From the NCBI RefSeq assembly GCF_900009145.1, contig NZ_LN889782.1:1574078-1638077 (forward strand): 64,000 nt of DNA. The letters are read 5' to 3'. Position 1 is the stretch's first letter; the number at the start of each line of letters is the position of its first letter. The notes under the pieces are model-generated. The model was not told the DNA's origin. It was given only the letters and a program-made list of their open reading frames with translations, and made no database searches. Source of the DNA: Planktothrix tepida PCC 9214 (GTDB lineage: Bacteria; Cyanobacteriota; Cyanobacteriia; Cyanobacteriales; Microcoleaceae). Positions 14,737 through 24,088 of this stretch are shown here, piece by piece. Position numbers and translations under genes: made by a program.

Positions 14737-15231
14737 AGACCCTCCTAACAACCTGCTTTTAAAACAATAGGTTGCTACTTACAAAATAGGTTTTGTAGTA
14801 GTTAAATCATTGAACACAAGGGATCTAGCTTGTCCTGAAAGGCAATCAGCTAGATTAAACATCACCTTACCGTTAAGGTGACTTTGGCTAGAGCCGAATT
14901 AATTAAGAAGTCGTGTTAAGACTGTTCTTATCTATAAAGATAACAGCTTTTTCCCAATATGTCACTACCTTTTAGTGTTAAATTTTTATTTTTTCTTAAA
15001 TATAGTGATCAAGTTTAGCTTATCATTCATCACTTTCTTTGACTAAAATTTATGGCTTTAATAATTTTTGCTTATTAAATATGGCAATTTGAGGCGAAAT
15101 CGGCGACTAAAACAATAATTTTGTTGTTTAAGTTAACTCAAAACCACTGGATCACAAACATTGATAAGAAACAATACTCAATAAACTTGACATAGAAAAC
15201 AGTCTATGAAGATAAGACGGGAAGATAGAGC

Positions 15232-15318
15232 AGGGGGAGTCGGGGAAGCAGGGGAAGCAGGGGGAGCAGAGGGAGTAGAAGAAGTCGGGGAAGTCGGGGA
15301 AGTCGGGGAAGTGGAGGG
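15232..15318. repeat. G-rich short tandem repeat GGGGAAGYM
   Basis: Nine-base units such as GGGGAAGCA and GGGGAAGTC are repeated about eight times with variation. Low-complexity intergenic DNA next to the rnc 3' end. Confidence 0.7.
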
Positions 15319-15363
15319 ACGTTAGCTCTACCCTCGCTCAATGATTTTGAACCGCAAACTCAC

Positions 15364-15396
15364 TGATAACTGATAACTGATAACTGATAACTGATT
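15364..15396. repeat. STRR array (TGATAAC)4 adjoining the rnc stop codon
   Basis: Four exact copies of TGATAAC followed by TGAT. The array ends two bases before the rnc stop codon complement. The same heptamer recurs at 2686, 31600, 56435 and 59271. Confidence 0.85.
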
Positions 15397-15397
15397 A

Positions 15398-16099
15398 TCA
15401 AAGCAGACCCAACTTTTGTAACGCGACTTCTGCGGCTCTTTTCTCCGCATCCTGTTTTCGGCGTCCTTTTCCATAACCATATACTTTGTCCCTAACCCGA
15501 ACTTCAGTCTGAAATTCCTTAGCGTGATCTGGCCCAGATTCTCCGACGACATAATATTTTGGGTTTTCACCGTATTCCGCTAAGGCCCATTGTTGAAAAC
15601 GGTTTTTACAATCAATTAAGGTTTGGGGTGTTGTTTCTGCTTGGGGAAAGACAATTTCATTCGCAACCGCCGAAAATAAAGGATGAATAAAATCTCGAAC
15701 TGCATCAATATTTGTATCTAAATAATAAGCACCAATATAAGCTTCAAAGGCATCACTCAGTAACGCTGGGTTAGTGCGTCCCCCATCTCGAATGGCTCCT
15801 TTTCCTAACCGTAATAATTCCCCTAAATTAAATTGAATCGCAAATTTAGCAAGTTGTTTTTCATCGACTAACGCTGACCGTAAGCGCGTCATATTCGCTT
15901 CACTCATTTTGGTCATGTCTTCGGGATAACGTTTTTTAAATAGCAATTCTCCCACTAAAAATCCTAAAACAGCATCCCCTAAAAATTCTAATCGTTCATT
16001 GTCTTCTCCAGCATTAGGGTGTTCATTAATATAGGAACGATGGGTGAGAGCTTGTAGTCGTAATTGTTCGTTTTTGATTTCGGGTAATTTTGTCATCAT
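15398..16099 (-). CDS. rnc: Ribonuclease III
   Basis: 233 residues from the ATG at 16099 (MMTKLPEIKNEQLRLQALTH). The signature NERLEFLGDAVLGFLVG with metal-binding residues, and a second active-site block ALLSDAFEAYIGA, form the nuclease domain; a C-terminal double-stranded RNA-binding domain ends GKGRRKQDAEKRAAEVALQ. It cleaves double-stranded RNA in rRNA and mRNA processing. A longer frame up to 16186 crosses an inverted repeat and is not used. Confidence 0.95.
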   Translation of the reverse strand: MMTKLPEIKNEQLRLQALTHRSYINEHPNAGEDNERLEFLGDAVLGFLVGELLFKKRYPEDMTKMSEANMTRLRSALVDEKQLAKFAIQFNLGELLRLGKGAIRDGGRTNPALLSDAFEAYIGAYYLDTNIDAVRDFIHPLFSAVANEIVFPQAETTPQTLIDCKNRFQQWALAEYGENPKYYVVGESGPDHAKEFQTEVRVRDKVYGYGKGRRKQDAEKRAAEVALQKLGLL

Positions 16100-16132
16100 T
16101 ATATAGGAATCCGTATAAGATTTGTGATTCAA

Positions 16133-16199
16133 TATTGTAGGGGTTTGGTTTCCAAACCCAACAGAAAAAACGGTTGGGATTAACATCGCCCCTACAATA
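16133..16199. repeat. 67-bp inverted-repeat element upstream of rnc (MITE-like)
   Basis: TATTGTAGGGG (16133-16143) is matched by CCCCTACAATA (16189-16199), and an inner hairpin GGGTTTGG/CCAAACCC lies at 16141-16159. Small non-autonomous palindromic element type. Confidence 0.65.
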
Positions 16200-16261
16200 A
16201 AATATTACAACCTTGGCGCGGATTTCTATATCGGATGATTGAGATCGCTATTTTTCTACAT

Positions 16262-17011
16262 TCATACTACAGTTAACTCTCCATTGCAATTTTTTTGAAT
16301 AATTCCCTCCTGAATTACTGCATCTACAAATTTACTGAAATTATAAACAATCTTTCCATCAGGTTTGCAATATGAGATTTTTTTATACCCTGAAAGTTGC
16401 GGATGCTCTTTGATTAAATTACCCATTAAAGCAAGAGTCGTTTTTTTCCCTCTCGCTTTAACTGTCTGGATCGATTCAATTAAGCATTTTTTAGCTTCTT
16501 CGTAAGAAATTATAGCAGGAGAATCTAGTTGTTCTGGAGTTGCCTTATCGAGTTCAACAGAGGCGATTACTTCATTAATATTATAGGCTTCATCAACAGT
16601 TCCTTTCAAGGCTTGACTAACATTATCACCATGAATCAATATGACTTTTATTCCTAACTGTTGCAACTCCTCAACTAAGGGTAAAAAGTCTTTATCCCCT
16701 GTAATTAAAATTACAATTCTAATGCTCCTGTCTGTCATTATATCATGTTTGCAATCTTGAATCATTTCATCATCAACTGCATTTTTTTTTAAGTGAGGAA
16801 CATGAATTATTTTAAAACTAGACTCAGCGATAACCTCTGCAAATAGTTGATTTTCTTTCTTCCAGTTAGAATAACCTTTCTTTTTCAAGATACGGCCTTT
16901 TAGATTTAACCATGTATTCAAAAGTTTAAATTCTTCAGGAGAATTCCGAACATTTTGAAAATCCGCATAAATTGCCACACCAACTGCCAAAATTTCCAAG
17001 GAAGTTTTCAT
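16262..17011 (-). CDS. NYN-domain protein with C-terminal OST-HTH/LOTUS-like domain
   Basis: 249 residues. N-terminal half is a PIN-like NYN ribonuclease fold (VAIYADFQNV; DDEMIQDCKHDIM; ILITGDKDFLPLVEELQQLG) with the acidic residues expected for metal binding. Residues about 175-249 (EEAKKCLIESIQTVKARGKK..., ALMGNLIKEHPQLSGYKKIS...) resemble the OST-HTH/LOTUS RNA-binding module, typical of DUF88 proteins such as LabA relatives. Role presumably RNA decay or processing; targets unknown. Stands alone with 74 bp to the rnc leader element. Confidence 0.8.
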   Translation of the reverse strand: MKTSLEILAVGVAIYADFQNVRNSPEEFKLLNTWLNLKGRILKKKGYSNWKKENQLFAEVIAESSFKIIHVPHLKKNAVDDEMIQDCKHDIMTDRSIRIVILITGDKDFLPLVEELQQLGIKVILIHGDNVSQALKGTVDEAYNINEVIASVELDKATPEQLDSPAIISYEEAKKCLIESIQTVKARGKKTTLALMGNLIKEHPQLSGYKKISYCKPDGKIVYNFSKFVDAVIQEGIIQKNCNGELTVV

Positions 17012-17621
17012 ACCTGGCTCCTAATATTTTAATGAATTAGATGCCTAGCATTAATAAAGCTTTAAATTCTAACCCTTCAGACACTTGGTGTGAATTAAAG
17101 TATACTCCCCATTTCCAAGTCCAAAATAGAACTCGAAAACTGATACTGTCAGCACCAGAGCTAATGTATTGAATCCAAACTCTAAGTTGAGAGTGGTTTT
17201 GGCTAAAGTCTCAAGTATCGGAATCAGAGTAAGAGGCAACATACAGAAGACAAGGGATAGGAGTAAAACACTTAACCATTAAGGATCGCACCTATCATTA
17301 ATGTTCTAACTGCATTGTTAACTGCTATATTCTTTAATTCCGATAAATGAGGCAGAAGTCAATTTCCGACTCAAACCTATTGCTAGGTGACTCTACTATA
17401 ATCAAGCCGTCTGAGAATGTCAAGTCTTTTGTGCCAAAGCTTAAACTCCAACAGAGTCACGACTTCTCCGTTGGAGTCTAAAAACTTGTTACACAGGTAG
17501 AGTGGGCAAAAACTAGGCTTAATCTTAAGAAAAACCCAGTTTTTGAGCACTATTTCAAACAGAAGCTTTTTTTAAACACCCAAGTTTGATCTCAATTGAG
17601 ATTAAACTTTATGGAACCAGA
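17012..17621. other. 610-bp intergenic region without a gene
   Basis: No coding frame seen. ACTCCAAC (17445-17452) and GTTGGAGT (17470-17477) form an 8-bp inverted repeat with a 17-base loop. AAAACCCAGTTTTT near 17530 is a degraded terminator-like piece. Nothing else is supported. Confidence 0.5.
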
Positions 17622-17888
17622 TTATGAGTTTTCTTCATTATCTTGATTATTTTGTTCATTATCATTATCTTTTTTATGGCTATTTTTACCTCCTTTACGA
17701 CCAATAGCAGCCATGTGTTCGCGATCTTGGCTGACTGCTTTACCACCTTTGCGACCCGCTTCTCTGGCCTCTTCAGGAGTAAATTCATGAGCGCGGCCTG
17801 ACTCATGGGCTGCTTTACCGCCTTTGCTGGCTATCTCCCGTTGTTTTTCTTCATCCATGGAAGCAAATCCACGTTTTTCTGTCGCCAT
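17622..17888 (-). CDS. KGG-repeat stress protein (con-10/GsiB-like)
   Basis: 88 residues from the ATG at 17888 (GGAGA upstream); product starts MATEKRGFASMDEEKQREIA. Three hydrophilic units each carry KGGKA or KGGK (ASKGGKAAHE, GRKGGKAVSQ, GRKGGKNSHK), typical of KGG/conidiation-specific proteins linked to desiccation or general stress. The C-terminus is an Asp/Asn/Glu-rich tail. Low-complexity, probably intrinsically disordered. A larger frame on another phase is an artefact. Confidence 0.9.
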   Translation of the reverse strand: MATEKRGFASMDEEKQREIASKGGKAAHESGRAHEFTPEEAREAGRKGGKAVSQDREHMAAIGRKGGKNSHKKDNDNEQNNQDNEENS

Positions 17889-18385
17889 GATTTTCTCCTT
17901 ATCTTTTCTTGATTGGCTAAACACTACTGTATCTCTCTGATTAAGGTTTACCTTCTACCAGAAGACAGAGTTAACTTCTTCCACTAATAAACTGAAAGAT
18001 AGAATAATTTAACCGTCAACTTATTCCTTAGTCAACGTCCAATAATCCCTAGAAATTGGCTCTGATCACAAAATTTATCAAATTTGTGATAAATCCTCCA
18101 TTTCCCTCACTAAAACAGCCAATTCTTACACTCCGTCAAGGTTAGCCCAAAATACTGATAAAAGGATTGAGATTAATCCGAGAGTTTCTACTATTAATTA
18201 TAGCATTACTCAATTAATTTGTGTATAAGGTTGCCCCGATTGAATCACTAGGCAATTGATCCCAGACTTTATCGCTGTGAAACCTCCTTAACAATATCAC
18301 TCTTTTATCTAGGGTATTTTTATATTTTAAAGTATATCAATAAATCGAGATTTTAAGTTAAATATTGCCGAAACTCAGTCGGAAA
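17889..18385. other. 500-bp intergenic region
   Basis: AT-rich DNA with no open frame of note. It probably holds the promoter of the KGG gene (right to left) near 17930-17990. No repeat or RNA structure is supported. Confidence 0.4.
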
Positions 18386-18745
18386 TTAATAAATAATTGT
18401 ATAAAATAAATCTTTCATTTTTTCCTTTCCGACTTGAGCAAATAATTCATCAATAGAACTCGCATCTGCAATTAAATTCCCTTTTTCTAATGCCACCCAT
18501 CTCCCCCGATAATGTTGGCGATGTTGAATCACCCAATTAAGATTTAAGGGTGTATCTGGATTGGGAGCAAGTTGATGAAAAGGCAAATTTCGAGAAGCTA
18601 AAATTCGAGCATAGCGTTGAATTTTTGCATGATTAGGGTAATCTTGACTCGCTTGGGCACAGAGGGTTTTTGCTTGATTAAAATTCCCTTGACTTAATGC
18701 CCAATCAATAGCTCGAATGACTTCTTCGGGTGTATCAGAATTCAT
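18386..18745 (-). CDS. Hypothetical protein with DUF5678-like C-terminus
   Basis: 119 residues from the ATG at 18745 (MNSDTPEEVIRAIDWALSQG). N-terminal half looks TPR-like (NFNQAKTLCAQASQDYPNH). The C-terminal part, WVIQHRQHYRGRWVALEKG...IADASSIDELFAQVG, is like the short strand-rich DUF5678 module (Y-x-G-x-W-V-A, L-I-A). The 18-residue extension to 18799 consists of NTVN-type repeat DNA and is not used. Function unknown. Confidence 0.6.
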   Translation of the reverse strand: MNSDTPEEVIRAIDWALSQGNFNQAKTLCAQASQDYPNHAKIQRYARILASRNLPFHQLAPNPDTPLNLNWVIQHRQHYRGRWVALEKGNLIADASSIDELFAQVGKEKMKDLFYTIIY

Positions 18746-18807
18746 ACTGTTGACTGTTGATTGTTGACGCTTGACCCTTGGTTGTTGACCAACAACCAAA
18801 ATCCTCT

Positions 18808-19530
18808 TTATCCCCTTGTCCCCTCATCCTCAATCTTGCTTTCTGACCTCTGTATCCAATCTTGCCACAAATCAGGACGACGCTCACGAGTGCGCTGAAG
18901 TTGCTGTTGTTTTCGCCATTGCTCAATTTTCTGATGATTTCCTGATAATAAAACATCAGGAACTCGCATTCCTCGAAACTCCGCAGGTCGAGTATAGTGA
19001 GGGTAATCCAGTAACCCATCTTCAAAGCTTTCTGCTTTGAGAGACTCCTGTTTTCCAACCGTTCCCGGTAATAATCGTACAACTCCATTAATCAGTGCCA
19101 TTGCTGGAATTTCGCCTCCAGTCAGGACAAAATCTCCTAAAGAAACTTCACGGGTCACTAAGGACAAAATGCGTTCATCGATACCTTCATAATGCCCACA
19201 AATTAAAACAATCTGATCAAAATTTAAAGCTAAATTGCGGAATAACCCTTGGTGCATTTTTTCCCCTTGGGGCGTTAAGAAAATCACTTCTCGACGGGGA
19301 AGTTGGGATAAGGATTCAACAGCTGCATAAATTGGTTCAGGTTTCAAGACCATTCCCACACCACCCCCATAGGACTCATCATCCACCCGGCGATGCTTAT
19401 CCGATGCAAAATCACGGGGATTAACTAAATGGACATCAGCAATTTGCTTTGCTAAAGCTTTACCCAAAAGACCTGAATTCAGGGGAGAGGCAAAAAAGTC
19501 GGGAAATAGAGTAATAATGTCAAAACGCAC
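18808..19530 (-). CDS. trmD: tRNA (guanine-N1)-methyltransferase TrmD
   Basis: 240 residues, full length. SPOUT knot motifs: MRFDIITLFPDFF, DESYGGGVGMVLKPEP, LICGHYEGIDER and FVLTGGEIPAM; the C-terminal part (LLDYPHYTRPAEFRGM) holds tRNA-binding residues. It methylates G37 next to the anticodon using S-adenosylmethionine. Alone on the minus strand; short plus-strand frames across it are shadows. Confidence 0.96.
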   Translation of the reverse strand: MRFDIITLFPDFFASPLNSGLLGKALAKQIADVHLVNPRDFASDKHRRVDDESYGGGVGMVLKPEPIYAAVESLSQLPRREVIFLTPQGEKMHQGLFRNLALNFDQIVLICGHYEGIDERILSLVTREVSLGDFVLTGGEIPAMALINGVVRLLPGTVGKQESLKAESFEDGLLDYPHYTRPAEFRGMRVPDVLLSGNHQKIEQWRKQQQLQRTRERRPDLWQDWIQRSESKIEDEGTRG

Positions 19531-19677
19531 AGTATTTAAGATTTACGAGTGGATCATCTGACCCTAAAAAAATTTTAAGCAAAAACTTGCACAGGAGATG
19601 TCATGCTATATGATAGTCCATAAACTTAAATATTTCTTAATTCGTATCAAAATATACTAAAATGGATCAGCTTTTTT

Positions 19678-19953
19678 TGATTGGACAAAGCGACCTAAAT
19701 CGGTTTTCTCGAAATTTCCCTATCCAATCAGGGGGAGTTTAGGCAAAGCCGAGCAACTCGGTTATCCCGGTTAAAAACCCGTTTCTCTGCTCCTGTTGGA
19801 GGAGAACACTCACCCCAGAAACAACTGGGGTTGAGGATGAGATCCGGTTGTTTCTGTCTCTACAGGGAGGTCAGAAACAGTCCTATGGGATATCAGGGGA
19901 AACCCTAGCCGAGGGTCGCTGGCCTAAGTTACAGATTAATTCAAAAAGATCTG
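19678..19953 (+). ncRNA. Hairpin-rich region upstream of cphB, candidate structured leader RNA
   Basis: Stems in order: TGATTGGA/TCCAATCA (19678-19685, 19723-19730), CCGAG/CTCGG (19749-19761), CTCC/GGAG (about 19790-19804), CCCCAG/CTGGGG (19813-19830), TGTTTCTG/CAGAAACA (19849-19856, 19872-19879), CCCT/AGGG (19903-19915), CAGAT/ATCTG (19932-19953). At least seven in 276 bases with no gene. Strand assumed from cphB. No known RNA family recognised. Confidence 0.4.
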
Positions 19954-20052
19954 TACTCATTGTAGCCAAATCGAACAACTGTTGGTAACAAGCCGTAGGT
20001 GGTGACAAATGCCCCTAATCTTGAACTTATTCTCATGACTAGGAGATACACT

Positions 20053-20907
20053 ATGCAGCAGTTGACATCTCAAGCCCTTGAACAAATGATTCCCCAACAA
20101 ACTAAAACCTCTATTCTCATTATTGGTGGAGCAGAAGACAAAGTTCATGGACGTGAGATTCTGCAAACTTTTTTTCATCGGGCTGGTGCTTCCAATGCCA
20201 ACCTAGCCATCATTCCTTCTGCCTCCCGCGAACCCGCCATTCAAGGAGAAAGATATCAAAAAATCTTTGAGGAAATGGGGGCAAAATCCATTGAAATTTT
20301 TGATATTCGGGAACGTCATCATTGTGAAGATCCCAAATGGCACGCTTACTTGGAAGCCTGTACTGGGGTATTCATGACAGGCGGTGATCAACTCCGGCTT
20401 TATAGTTTATTAGCCGATACCCTGCTGATGGAGAAAATTCGCATTGCCGCCCGACAAGGCCAAATGGCTTTAGCCGGAACCAGTGCGGGGGCTGCCGTTA
20501 TGGGTCATCACATGATTGCTGGGGGAGGAAGTGGCGAATCTCCTAACCGTTCTCTGGTGGACATGGCAACCGGCTTAGATATTTTACCTGAATTGCTGGT
20601 TGATCAACACTTCCACAACCGCAATCGCATGGCACGACTGATCAGTGCGATCGCAGCCCATCCCGATAAAATTGGCATTGGCATTGATGAAGATACCTGT
20701 GCCTTATTTGAAGCGGAAGGTTTATTGCGGGTGGTGGGGAAAGGAACTGTTACGATTGTGGATACCCACGAAATGTCCTACACCAATCTGGTGAATGCGG
20801 GAGCGACTGATCCCCTGAGTGTATTCAATCTTCGGGTACATATTTTGTCCTATGGCGATCAGTATAACTTCCATTCCCGGCGTCCGAGTTCTACCCCTAG
20901 TGTGTAA
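20053..20907 (+). CDS. cphB: Cyanophycinase
   Basis: 284 residues from the ATG at 20053 (AGGAGA just upstream). Peptidase S51 family: IIGGAEDK, VFMTGGDQLRL, nucleophile elbow GTSAGAAVMG (Ser near 143), ending region DLYxLR-like LRVHILSYGDQYN. It cuts cyanophycin (multi-Arg-poly-Asp) to beta-Asp-Arg dipeptides in the cytoplasm. Sits 5' of cphA, the usual cyanobacterial order. Earlier frames at 19999 begin in the structured leader and are not used. Confidence 0.93.
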   Translation: MQQLTSQALEQMIPQQTKTSILIIGGAEDKVHGREILQTFFHRAGASNANLAIIPSASREPAIQGERYQKIFEEMGAKSIEIFDIRERHHCEDPKWHAYLEACTGVFMTGGDQLRLYSLLADTLLMEKIRIAARQGQMALAGTSAGAAVMGHHMIAGGGSGESPNRSLVDMATGLDILPELLVDQHFHNRNRMARLISAIAAHPDKIGIGIDEDTCALFEAEGLLRVVGKGTVTIVDTHEMSYTNLVNAGATDPLSVFNLRVHILSYGDQYNFHSRRPSSTPSV

Positions 20908-21309
20908 ACCGTGGACATCGGAATCTGGCTGTGGGAGGTTGCCCAGGTTTTTCCCGGTGATTACGATAAGGGAATCCTAACTGAAGCCATTGAGGATTGA
21001 AGGTGAGGGAATAGCCTAGGGGAGTCAGGACAGAAAATTTCTGCCCTTGAACAATTCCTAGGAGCCGGGTTGAAGGTGTTGCTAAACCCTTTGATTGGGG
21101 CATCTCTACGGCTCATCAAGCTCCCTGCTTTATTTGATTTTGAGGGTTCAGCTTTCAAAAATTGTAAATCCCCACTGGCCAAACCTCCCAGCATTCAAGG
21201 GTTTTAAAAAAACTGTTCACTGCAAACAGTTTCCAAATCACCTTAGCTTGAAATTGAATAAAGCGGACTATTACCCTGGAACATTCCTGCATCACGGACT
21301 CACACGGAT
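20908..21309 (+). other. 400-bp spacer between cphB and cphA
   Basis: No gene supported; minus-strand frames here are artefacts. Contains CAGAAAATTTCTG (6-bp stem, one base between) and CCTAGG words on either side of it, so some hairpin potential. May hold an independent cphA promoter. Confidence 0.4.
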
Positions 21310-24015
21310 ATGAAAATTCTTAAAATACAAACCTTAAGAGGCCCTAACTACTGGAGCATCCGACGTCATCAACTGATTGTCATGCGCCTAGATTTAGAAG
21401 AATTAACTGAACGTTATAGTTGCGATATTCCAGGCTTCTATGAAGGCTTAACGTCTGTTCTCCCGAGTTTGGTTGAACATCACTGTTCACCTGGAGTCCG
21501 AGGGGGGTTTCTCAGTCGCGTAGAACGGGGGACGTTAATGGGGCATATTATTGAACACGTTGCCCTGGAACTCCAACAGTTAGCGGGAATGACCGCCGGA
21601 TTTGGTCGCACCCGTGAAACCTCCAGTCCAGGGATTTTTCAAGTCGCCTTTGAGTATGATAACGAACACGCCGGACGTTATGCAGGAAGAGCCGCTGTCC
21701 GCCTATGCCAAAGTATTGTGGATACGGGAACCTATCCGGCCGAAGAACTCACCCAGGATATTGAAGATCTCAAGGAATTAAAAGCCCAAGCCTCCCTTGG
21801 CCCTAGTACAGAAGCCATTGTTAAAGAAGCGGAAGCGCGTGATATTCCCTGGCAGCAACTGAATGCTCGATTTATGATTCAGTTTGGCTATGGATGTTAT
21901 CAAAAACGAATTCAAGCCACTCTGAGTAATCAAACCGGAGTATTAGCAGTGGAGTTGGCCTGTGATAAAGAAGGCACGAAACAAATTCTACGGGATGCGG
22001 GGGTTCCGGTTCCTAGGGGAACAGTAATTCGCTATTTTGATGAACTGCAAGATGCCATTGATGAAGTCGGGGGCTATCCCATTGCCATTAAGCCCCTCGA
22101 TGGCAACCATGGCCGGGGGATTACCCTTGATATTACCAAATGGGAAACGGCTGCTGCTGCTTACGATGAAGCCAGTAATGCCTCTAAAACCCACAGTGTG
22201 ATTTTGGAACGCTTCTATACGGGTCGAGATCATCGGGTGTTAGTCGTGAATGGCAAAATGGTCGCCGTAGCAGAACGAGTTCCAGCCCATGTGATCGGCG
22301 ATGGTCAATTAACGATTGAACAGTTAATCGAGAAAACTAACAAAGATCCCCGTCGAGGCGATGGCCATGATAACGTCCTCACCCGGATTGTTGTGGATAA
22401 AACCGTGCTGTCCATGGTCACGGAGAAAGGCTATACCCTGGAAACGGTATTACCGGCTGGGGAAGTTTGTTTTCTGCGGGCTACCGCTAACTTGAGTACG
22501 GGCGGGAGTGCCATTGACCGTACCGATGAAGTTCACCCGGAAAATGCTTGGTTATTTGCTCGCATTGCCAAAATTATCGGTCTGGATATTGCCGGAATTG
22601 ATGTGGTGACACCGGATATTTCCAAACCGTTGCGGGAAGTGGACGGGGTGATTGTGGAAGTTAACGCCGCACCGGGATTTCGGATGCACGTCGCCCCCAG
22701 TGAAGGTTTACCTCGGAATGTGGCCGGGGCGGTGATGGATATGTTATTTCCCCCCGGTCAACCCAGCCGTGTCCCGATTTTAGCCGTAACGGGAACCAAT
22801 GGGAAAACCACCACTACCCGTTTACTCGCCCACATTATGAAGCAAACGGGGTTAGCCGTCGGTTATACCACCACCGATGGCATTTATATTGGGGATCATT
22901 TAGCCGAACCCGGAGACAATACTGGCCCCCAAAGTGCCCAACTGATTCTGCGTGATCCAACGGTAGAAGTGGCTGTCCTCGAATGTGCACGGGGGGGAAT
23001 TCTCCGGGCGGGTTTAGGGTTCGATACCTGCGATGTTGGGGTGGTGTTGAATGTGTCGGCGGATCATTTGGGATTGGGGGATATTGATACCATCGAACAA
23101 ATGGCAAAAGTCAAAAGCGTGGTGGCTGAGGTGGTGATGCCGAAAGGCTATGCGGTGCTGAACGCTGATGATCCGTTAGTGGTACAAATGGCTGAACGGG
23201 TCAAAGCCCAAGTTGCTTATTTCACCATGAATCCTGAGAATGAAATTGTCCTCAGACACACGGAATCAGGGGGATTAGCTGCGGTTTATGAAAATGGCTA
23301 TTTGTCGATTTTAAAAGGGGATTGGACGCTGAGAATTGAGCAGGCGGTGAATGTTCCGATCACGATGAAGGGTCGGGCTCCGTTTATGATTGCCAATGCC
23401 TTAGCCGCTTGTTTAGCCGCTTTTGCTCAAGGGGTAAAAATAGAGCATATTCGGGCGGGTTTGTCAACCTTTGTTGCTTCCACATCCCAAACCCCAGGAC
23501 GAATGAATTTATTTAATATGGGTAGCTATCACGCCTTGATTGATTATGCCCATAATCCTGCCAGTTATGAAGCATTAGGGGCTTTTGTGAAAAATTGGCC
23601 AGGGCATCGGATTGGGGTCATTGGTGGCCCTGGCGATCGCCGAGATGAGGATTTTGTGGCTTTGGGTCAACTCTCGGCGGATATTTTTGATGAGATTATT
23701 GTGAAGGAGGATGATGATACTCGTGGCCGAGAACGGGGTTCGGCGGCGGAATTAATTAGTAAGGGTCTTCAGCAGGTCTTAGGACGAGTTCCAGAACCTC
23801 GGATTCGCTATGAAATGATTTTGAATGAAACCGAAGCGATTAATACGGCATTAGACCGGGCTGGGGCGGGTTCGTTAGTGGTGATTTTACCCGAAAGTGT
23901 AAATCGCGCTATTCAATTAATTGAGTCCCGGAATCCGATTAAGGAATCAAACAACAATTCCCATTCGCCGAGCTTGAATTCCTCAACAGCCAGTTTAAAA
24001 CCTTCTCAAGTTTAA
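21310..24015 (+). CDS. cphA: Cyanophycin synthetase
   Basis: 901 residues. An N-terminal domain starts MKILKIQTLRGPNYWS; the ATP-grasp domain (about 220-470, PVPRGTVIRYF, AIKPLDGNHGRG, EVNAAPGFRMH) adds Asp; the Mur ligase-like domain (about 485-870, TGTNGKTTTTR, RGGILRAGLGFD, DYAHNPAS) adds Arg. Non-ribosomal, primer-dependent polymer synthesis with two ATP-dependent steps. A low-complexity Ser/Asn tail ends the protein. Operates against cphB to store nitrogen. Confidence 0.97.
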   Translation: MKILKIQTLRGPNYWSIRRHQLIVMRLDLEELTERYSCDIPGFYEGLTSVLPSLVEHHCSPGVRGGFLSRVERGTLMGHIIEHVALELQQLAGMTAGFGRTRETSSPGIFQVAFEYDNEHAGRYAGRAAVRLCQSIVDTGTYPAEELTQDIEDLKELKAQASLGPSTEAIVKEAEARDIPWQQLNARFMIQFGYGCYQKRIQATLSNQTGVLAVELACDKEGTKQILRDAGVPVPRGTVIRYFDELQDAIDEVGGYPIAIKPLDGNHGRGITLDITKWETAAAAYDEASNASKTHSVILERFYTGRDHRVLVVNGKMVAVAERVPAHVIGDGQLTIEQLIEKTNKDPRRGDGHDNVLTRIVVDKTVLSMVTEKGYTLETVLPAGEVCFLRATANLSTGGSAIDRTDEVHPENAWLFARIAKIIGLDIAGIDVVTPDISKPLREVDGVIVEVNAAPGFRMHVAPSEGLPRNVAGAVMDMLFPPGQPSRVPILAVTGTNGKTTTTRLLAHIMKQTGLAVGYTTTDGIYIGDHLAEPGDNTGPQSAQLILRDPTVEVAVLECARGGILRAGLGFDTCDVGVVLNVSADHLGLGDIDTIEQMAKVKSVVAEVVMPKGYAVLNADDPLVVQMAERVKAQVAYFTMNPENEIVLRHTESGGLAAVYENGYLSILKGDWTLRIEQAVNVPITMKGRAPFMIANALAACLAAFAQGVKIEHIRAGLSTFVASTSQTPGRMNLFNMGSYHALIDYAHNPASYEALGAFVKNWPGHRIGVIGGPGDRRDEDFVALGQLSADIFDEIIVKEDDDTRGRERGSAAELISKGLQQVLGRVPEPRIRYEMILNETEAINTALDRAGAGSLVVILPESVNRAIQLIESRNPIKESNNNSHSPSLNSSTASLKPSQV

Positions 24016-24037
24016 TTAGATTATCCCTAAAACCCCC

Positions 24038-24065
24038 GTAGAGACGAGCCATGGCTCGTCTCTAC
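24038..24065. repeat. Palindromic interspersed repeat GTAGAGACG type, copy 2
   Basis: 28-bp perfect palindrome, GTAGAGACGAGCCATGGCTC then GTCTCTAC, in the cphA-leuB convergent gap, where it could act as a bidirectional terminator-like hairpin. Confidence 0.8.
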
Positions 24066-24088
24066 AGTAACGATTTGAGGGGTTAAAA

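Larger units (their letters stand above)
14737..15397 (-). promoter_or_regulatory. cmpA upstream region: leader hairpin and possible CmpR site
   Basis: TCACCTTA (14862-14869) and TAAGGTGA (14874-14881) form a perfect 8-bp hairpin with loop CCGT in the cmpA leader, flanked by repeated TCTAGCT/AGCTAGA words. TTA-N8-TAA at 14986-14999 fits the CmpR consensus, but the DNA is AT-rich, so this is weak. No gene is seen here; the right part holds low-complexity repeats (15232-15396). Confidence 0.4.

Noticed and set aside
15364-15396. Regular repeats resembling a CRISPR array
   Set aside because: The unit is only 7 bp and tandem without spacers, so it is an STRR. No cas genes occur in the window.
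16100-16186. N-terminal extension of RNase III
   Set aside because: Covers the inverted-repeat element; homologues start at MMTKLP-like positions.
19095-19424. 109-codon plus-strand frame
   Set aside because: Antisense shadow of trmD, with low-complexity His-rich sequence.
20897-21194. Two minus-strand frames between cphB and cphA
   Set aside because: They overlap each other and lack hydrophobic patterning or a ribosome site.
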